In this document: in pieces, positions 58,701 to 64,000 of the stretch
Position numbering within the stretch: the first letter of the stretch is position 1
Layout: each line of letters opens with the position of its first letter
Origin: Dactylis glomerata
Taxonomy: Eukaryota > Streptophyta > Magnoliopsida > Poales > Poaceae
Direction of reading: 5' to 3'
Length of the DNA stretch: 64,000 bases
Assembly (NCBI GenBank): GCA_007115705.1
Contig: QXEO01001821.1
Span: 186,001-250,000 of the forward strand
The notes under the pieces: generated by a model
The model's input: only the letters and a program-made list of their open reading frames with translations
What the model was told of the DNA's origin: nothing
Database searches by the model: none
Made by a program: the position numbers and the translations under genes

Positions 58701-59538
58701 GATTATTTGGACAAGGGAGAAAAACTTTAGATCAAAGATACCCATGGTACCCTTCTTCTATATCACTTTTTCTGTCTCCATGGAGACCAAGGGTTAAAAG
58801 GAGGAAACCACAAAGATTCAGATCTAAGATCCTTCTCGGGTAATTGAAAAAGCTTGTGGCTCTGCTTTGCCTTGTGCATTCACCACAACCACACAACATT
58901 CAAGGAGTGTACCAAGGAAGAAAGACCAGCCTCTGGTCGTATCCGAGTTCGCCGGTGTTGAGCTCTAAGGGGAGAGAAATGAGCGTATCACATTAGTCAC
59001 CCCCTAGGCAAAAAAAGGTACGCTTCTCTTCATCTTCCCACTCTTGCCAGAGTTGAAGAGGAGAGCAACGTGTGGGAGGAGCAAAAAAAATAAAGTGTCT
59101 ATATACAATTATACATCCATTTTTGCGACAAGCTTTATGGAACGAGGTAGTATTTTGTATAAAATACACAAGTATACTATTAGGCGTGAAGAGACCAAAA
59201 AAAATACACAAACAAAATCACAGCTGGAGTTGGGCCAACATATTAGTACAACGCAGTAGCTATTGTAGAGAAGGAAGAATATGCAGCCCAGTTCCATGAG
59301 TTTTCCTCCTTTTCGGCCTTTACTTCTCTGTGGGCCCGATGGCATGGCCCCACGCTCCACTCAGCGTTCACACGACTGTTTCCTCCACTCGCCATGGAAG
59401 CCCCCTTCGCGAGCTCTCGCGCCTCCACGATCTAAGTGCAGCGGCTCCCACTCCGGCGTTCTCGGCGGCGCCGAGGCTGCAGTTTCTGCGTACTCGGGGT
59501 CTGCTTTCTGTGGGTTAACGACCAGATAAGGACGCGGC
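55716..59538. other. Intergenic region between SPL7 and the O-fucosyltransferase gene (divergent promoters)
   Basis: No supported gene. 55716-56900 is GC-rich and probably the SPL7 leader and promoter (an AT-rich TATATAAA-like block at 55842-55849). 57200-59250 is AT-rich and unrecognised; short open frames there look random. The 59250-59538 part is likely the leader of the next gene. Confidence 0.5.
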
Positions 59539-62500
59539 ATGGGGAGGAAGCCTGATCCGGCGAAGCCACACTCCGGTGTGGGCTCCGCCTCGCCGAAGGC
59601 GGCGAGGAGGGCGCAGCCTTCCCCATTGTTCCTCGGCACGGCTCTGTTCGTTCTAGGCTTCGTCTCGCTCTTCACCGGGCACATCGTCACCGACGCCGAC
59701 TGGTCGCGGATCCGGAGCCGGTGGCGCCCCAATCAGGTAATTTCTCGAAGCTTTGGACCCTTTACTGTACAATTCGACGGAATCCTGTGGTGGAGTTTTT
59801 GTTTACGGTTGTTTATTGAGTGTGTTTCCTTTAGAATTTTTTAGTTTGATCATTGAAATCCCGGATGGCTACACCTGTCACATCGTAACCTAGTAGTAGA
59901 AACTAATTGAAGGAACTGGGTGAGAAGTTCCTTTTGTGGGATTCGTAACTTTGCCAATCAACTAGCCAATTTTTGGGGTGCGAAGCTTTACCATTATCTT
60001 TCTTGCTTGTTCACGCACAATCCTTGGAACCTTCTCTGTTTATGGCATTATCTGCTTGACGATAGCCATGCCTTTGTGTTCTCCACTAATTTTGTTCTAC
60101 CCTGTCGGCAATGTGCAGATTAGAAATAATGGACCCATTGATATTTGGAATTCAAGATATTCCAACTTGTACTATGGATGCAGTGGGAGGAGCCCCAAGT
60201 TAAGATGTTAGTCTACTCAATCAATCGTGTTCTTTCCTTATAAATTAGAATTTTGAAGGGGGGCAAAAGTTACAACGTTCAGGTATCTCTGTGTTCATCT
60301 TTCAGCTGCTGTGCCGGAGAACAGTTCTACTGGTTACTTGCTCATTGCTACTAGCGGGGGACTGAACCAACAACGCATAGGGGTATAATTTTCTTTCAAC
60401 TTGCAATTGATTTGTTTTTATTATCCATTGTATTACCATTATGATCTTCAGTTTCCAGATAACAGATGCTGTTGTTGTTGCCTGGATTTTGAATGCCACA
60501 CTTGTTGTACCCGAGTTAGACCACCACTCATTCTGGAAGGATGACAGGTGACCTAAAAACTTGATATTTACATACATGCCATTGTCTATGGTTGATTGTG
60601 ACTGACAGAGACTTGTCCTCATACTGTGTGTTATATGCAGTGACTTCTCTGACATTTTTGATACGGATTGGTTCATTTCGTACCTATCAAATGATGTAAC
60701 TGTTGTTAAAAGGATCCCTTACGAAGTCATGACATCAATGGATAAACTCCCATGGACTATGCGAGCACCTAGAAAATCCATGCCTGAGTTTTACGTTGAT
60801 GAAGTTTTGCCTATTCTGATGCGAAGGCGAGTAAGTAAGCATTGGTTTGGTACTTGTTGCATACTGCTTCCTATTTATCATATACTTCGTGCTATTTATG
60901 GCTTCTTTCATTGTAAACATGCCATCACATACAAACAGAAGATATATCATTTCTCAGTCTTCCTGCTTATTATTTCGTTTAATTTCAAGATAACAATCTT
61001 ACACATCTGGTTGAGTATAAGCAGTTACATGGTGATAGTGTGTACATTTGGTTGCCCAATTGCTTACCTGTCACATGGTAAGCTAGGTAGCATCACTTGA
61101 TTGTTAAGCGAATACATCCTGATTTCCCTTCTCTTAAGAGGTGTATGACAACCTTTATTAATTGGCAACATATATCAAAACATTATAGAGATATGTTAGT
61201 TATTTGTGCTGATGAATATAGGAACGCAACTACACTTGCCTATTAACTTGAAGTTGATTTTTTTGCAGGCTTTGCAACTGACTAAGTTTGATTATCGGCT
61301 CACTAATGAACTTGATGAAGAATTGCAAAAGTTACGGTGTCGAGTAAACTTTCATGCATTAAGATTTACACGATCCATACAAAGTCTGGGTAAAAAGTTG
61401 GTGCGGAGGCTGAGAACTATGAGCTCACGATATGTCGCCATTCACTTGAGGTATTCTCCCTAATTGGAATTTATGAACGTTTGCCCTGAAAGTACGCCTA
61501 TTTACTAAACATCTTTTGGTTATATCATTAGGTTTGAACCTGACATGCTTGCATTTTCTGGCTGCTACTACGGTGGTGGTGAAAAAGAAAGAAAGGAACT
61601 CGCTGAAATCAGGAAACGATGGGATACATTACCTGTAAGACTCTGAAACTTGGTGAGACTTCCCTATTGTATTTTTCTCAACAGATGGTTCCATAACTAT
61701 GATTATAGCTTTTACTTGTTCTTGGTTATTTGTTGGGATTTGCATTTTGTTTTTGTACCTACAAGTATATATGTTGAGTAAGATTTTCTTAAAAGAGCAT
61801 GTTGTCTGAGACAATTATTGCTTCTAATTGTGATGTTTTCGGTGATTCGGTATTGGTCAGTTGGTTTCATTAGAGTAAGCTTTGAATTGTGAAATGATTT
61901 TTGATTGATTACTAGCAGGACTTGAGTGCTGAGGATGAGCGCACTAGGGGAAAATGTCCATTAACTCCTCAAGAAATTGGTTTAATGCTGCGAGCTCTTG
62001 GTTTTGGCAATGAAACTTACCTGTATGTTGCTTCTGGAGAAATATATGGTGGAGAAGAAACTCTCCGACCTCTGCGGGAACTCTTTCCAAATTTCTACAC
62101 CAAGGAGATGCTTGCTGGGGATGATTTGAAACCATTTCTTCCGTTTTCTTCACGATTGGCTGCTGTTGACTTCATTGTATGTGATGAGAGTGATGTTTTC
62201 GTTACAAATAATAATGGAAACATGGCCAAGGTATTAGCTGGACGCAGGTAATACATATCCCTCTTATTTCTGGATATGTCTTAGCATTCTAGAAATAGCT
62301 TTGCAGAATACGTCCTCTAAGTGTGACCAAGTTTTACAGAAAAAATATCGATACCTATAGTACCAAATACATTTTGATTTGGTACTGTAGATATCGTAGT
62401 TTTTTCGATAAACCTGGTCATATTTAAAAGGGTTGACTTAAGAATGTATATGATTTATATTTTGTGGAGGGAGTATAGTGTAACACAATCCAAATAATTT

Positions 62501-62919
62501 GCCTTGAGTTACGGTCCACACTCCCATGCTCATGATCCTAGCTATTGTATCACTAATGCTATAACGGTCTCTTTGTATGTTTTGCATAGTTGCATATGCT
62601 ATTGGTAGTTTAGTTGTTTGATATGCTAATGGGCTTCACATGTTGTCAAATCTGTAGGCGATACATGGGCCACAAGAGAACTATTCGCCCAAACACAAAA
62701 AAGCTCAATGTATTATTTCAGACACGAAATCAAATGGGTTGGGATATATTTTCACGGAAGGTGAAGAAAATCCAGAGGGGCCTTATGGGGGAACCAGATG
62801 ATACCAGACATGGACGAGATGATTTCCATGAAATGCCATCATCTTGTATCTGCCAAAGAGTACCTTCGAACAGATCAGTAACGATACAAACTGATAAGTT
62901 GGCAGCCCAAGTGAGCTAG
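59539..62919 (+). CDS. GDP-fucose protein O-fucosyltransferase family protein
   Basis: Nine exons by GT-AG and frame: 59539-59736, 60119-60206, 60306-60382, 60459-60547, 60641-60830, 61269-61450, 61532-61634, 61919-62247, 62658-62919 (1,518 nt, 505 residues). A short basic N-terminus, then one membrane anchor at about residues 28-50 (LFLGTALFVLGFVSLF), a type II Golgi layout. Family motifs: GLNQQRIGITDAVVVAWILNA, VAIHLRFEPDM.AFSGC (donor binding), EIYGGEETL..L, DESDVFVTNNNGNM, and RRRYMGHKRTIRPN near the end. Plant members are poorly defined; several are glycosyltransferases of cell-wall or secreted glycoproteins, and some rhamnosyltransferases belong here. All introns fit; the gene looks intact. 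The last ~25 residues are weakly conserved. Confidence 0.9.
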
Positions 62920-63576
62920 ACAACGAGAATTCTGGGAGATTCATTGAGCCTGGTGTTGATGCATTGGGAAAGTACATATTTGTTAAGTTAAAAGGATGAT
63001 CGAATGTGTGGTTTGGACCAAGTGGAACAGATGCTGACGTCACAGAGAAATGCTCAGCATGCCAGATCCTGCTGTTTTTGTGCTTCGAGGTGATGACAAG
63101 CAATTCACACTTGCAGCTCTAGTTTAGTTCCCTAGTCGTTCACCAAAATCGGGAAAAACTGCCGGGTAAGGAGTTACTAATTCGAGATACAGGACTGTAA
63201 TTATAATCTATGGAGTATACATCGCTGACTCGCTTGATACGTATGCTGTTAACAATGTTGATTCAGGGTTTGTGCTTACGTGTACTTTGTTCCGTTTTCT
63301 TCTAGGAAGAGTAGTTTGTTCTTTTATGAAGATACAACTAATGGTGATGTGTTCTTGTAATTATTGAGCTAAGACACCGTGTCAGGTTACAATTTCTTTC
63401 TCTTCTCGTGTTATCATGCATTCATGAGTAATATCTCAACATGGAAGGCACTACGTGGACCATATGGAACTTTTCTTTATCGTCTCAGCATGCACTGAAG
63501 CTCCACTTTAGGCCTTAGTATATTCCCAACTTTCATCAGCTGGTTTATTTCAGTGGAACAAGTCGTTTACTTCAGA
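62920..63576. other. Convergent 3' regions of the fucosyltransferase and malate dehydrogenase genes
   Basis: Likely 3' UTR and spacer. No open frame I would support. Confidence 0.5.
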
Positions 63577-64000
63577 TCAGAGAGTATTTAACGCTATGGA
63601 CTTCTCTTCCTTGAGCTCGGTCGTGGATGCCTCCATCTTGGAGCGTGCAAAGTCGTCAATCTGAAGATCTGAAACGAAGACAGATTGTGTCAAAGACCCA
63701 TATGGTTGTCATGCCATCCAAATATGCAATCAACTTGGAGCCCTGGAGGACTGAAAACCACTCACCCTGTACGATTGACCATTCCCCCTTCTCGCAGGTC
63801 ACCGGGAATGAATAGAAGAGGCCCTCGGGGACGCCGTAGCTACCATCGGAGCAGACGCCCATGGACACCCACGTACCCTGAGGTGCAAAACGCTGCTGTT
63901 TTACTAGCAAGTTCATAGCCCTGGAAATACAAGAAAATAGAGATAGATGGTACCTTTGGGGTGCCAAGGATCCAATCTCTGATGTGGTCGCAGGCGGCGC
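63577..64000 (-). CDS. Malate dehydrogenase, C-terminal exons (5' part outside window)
   Basis: Three exons on the minus strand: 64000-63954 (partial), 63877-63766, 63668-63577, joined by GT-AG introns in phase. They encode HIRDWILGTPK, then GTWVSMGVCSDGSYGVPEG and FYSFPVTCEKGEWSIVQ, then DLQIDDFARSKMEAST and a stop at 63577-63579. This is the C-terminal end of NAD-dependent (cytosolic-type) malate dehydrogenase, which interconverts malate and oxaloacetate. Typical cytosolic forms read VQGLPIDEFSRKKM and SMGVYSDGS here; this copy has DLQIDDFARSKM and VCSDGS, so it is a diverged paralogue. Catalytic residues lie outside the window. Confidence 0.85.

Noticed and set aside
1..64000. Bacterial-type systems, CRISPR arrays, phage defence
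   Set aside because: The DNA is plant nuclear: introns, MITEs and LTR elements. The repeats seen are LTRs, TIRs and simple repeats, with no spacer-repeat array.

Overview
This is grass nuclear DNA: about 48 kb of nested LTR retrotransposons followed by a roughly 12 kb island of ordinary genes with introns. The style of the retroelements (Tat- and Athila-lineage Ty3/Gypsy nests), the Stowaway, Harbinger and hAT MITEs, and the grass-type SPL7 gene point to a large-genome Pooideae, most likely Triticeae (wheat, barley or a relative). From memory, rice SPL7 on chromosome 4 has an O-fucosyltransferase and a malate dehydrogenase nearby, so the gene island looks collinear with that region. This is inference; no search was run.

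Nest layout. (1) 1-5724: right part of a Tat-lineage Gypsy element (A-prime), inserted in the 3' LTR of C1. (2) 5725-12681: C1, a pol-less Athila-like element on the minus strand. (3) 12682-13008: orphan plus-strand LTR fragment. (4) 13009-47503: C2, a second minus-strand Athila-like element, split three times: by A (16409-35155, target-site duplication CCCAT), by a Harbinger-type DNA element P1 (35444-37272, TSD TTA), and by D (38715-46068, plus strand, in the C2 5' LTR). A itself carries a second Tat-lineage family, B, in its integrase gene. B is present as a solo LTR with TSD AATAC, then a duplicated 450-bp piece of A, then a 3'-truncated B body with its 5' LTR.

Right part. 47504-49972 holds a decayed Copia fragment, an AT microsatellite and a perfect 17-bp hairpin. 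49973-51246 is a second Harbinger-type element. Then come SPL7 (51709-55715, minus, three exons, miR156 site, MITE-loaded second intron), an O-fucosyltransferase gene (59539-62919, plus, nine exons) and the 3' end of a malate dehydrogenase gene (63577-64000, minus).

Most notable: both Tat families carry, between pol and the 3' LTR, an opposite-strand gene for a plant B3-like protein. In A and A-prime it is preceded by AT-hooks and has its own TATA box. Three Tat copies from two families also share an in-frame UAG at the protease/RT junction. Other structures worth a look are the B solo-LTR/duplication, a 44-bp-arm palindrome in the D 3' LTR, and a tandem duplication in SPL7 intron 2 that preserves the empty sites of three MITEs.
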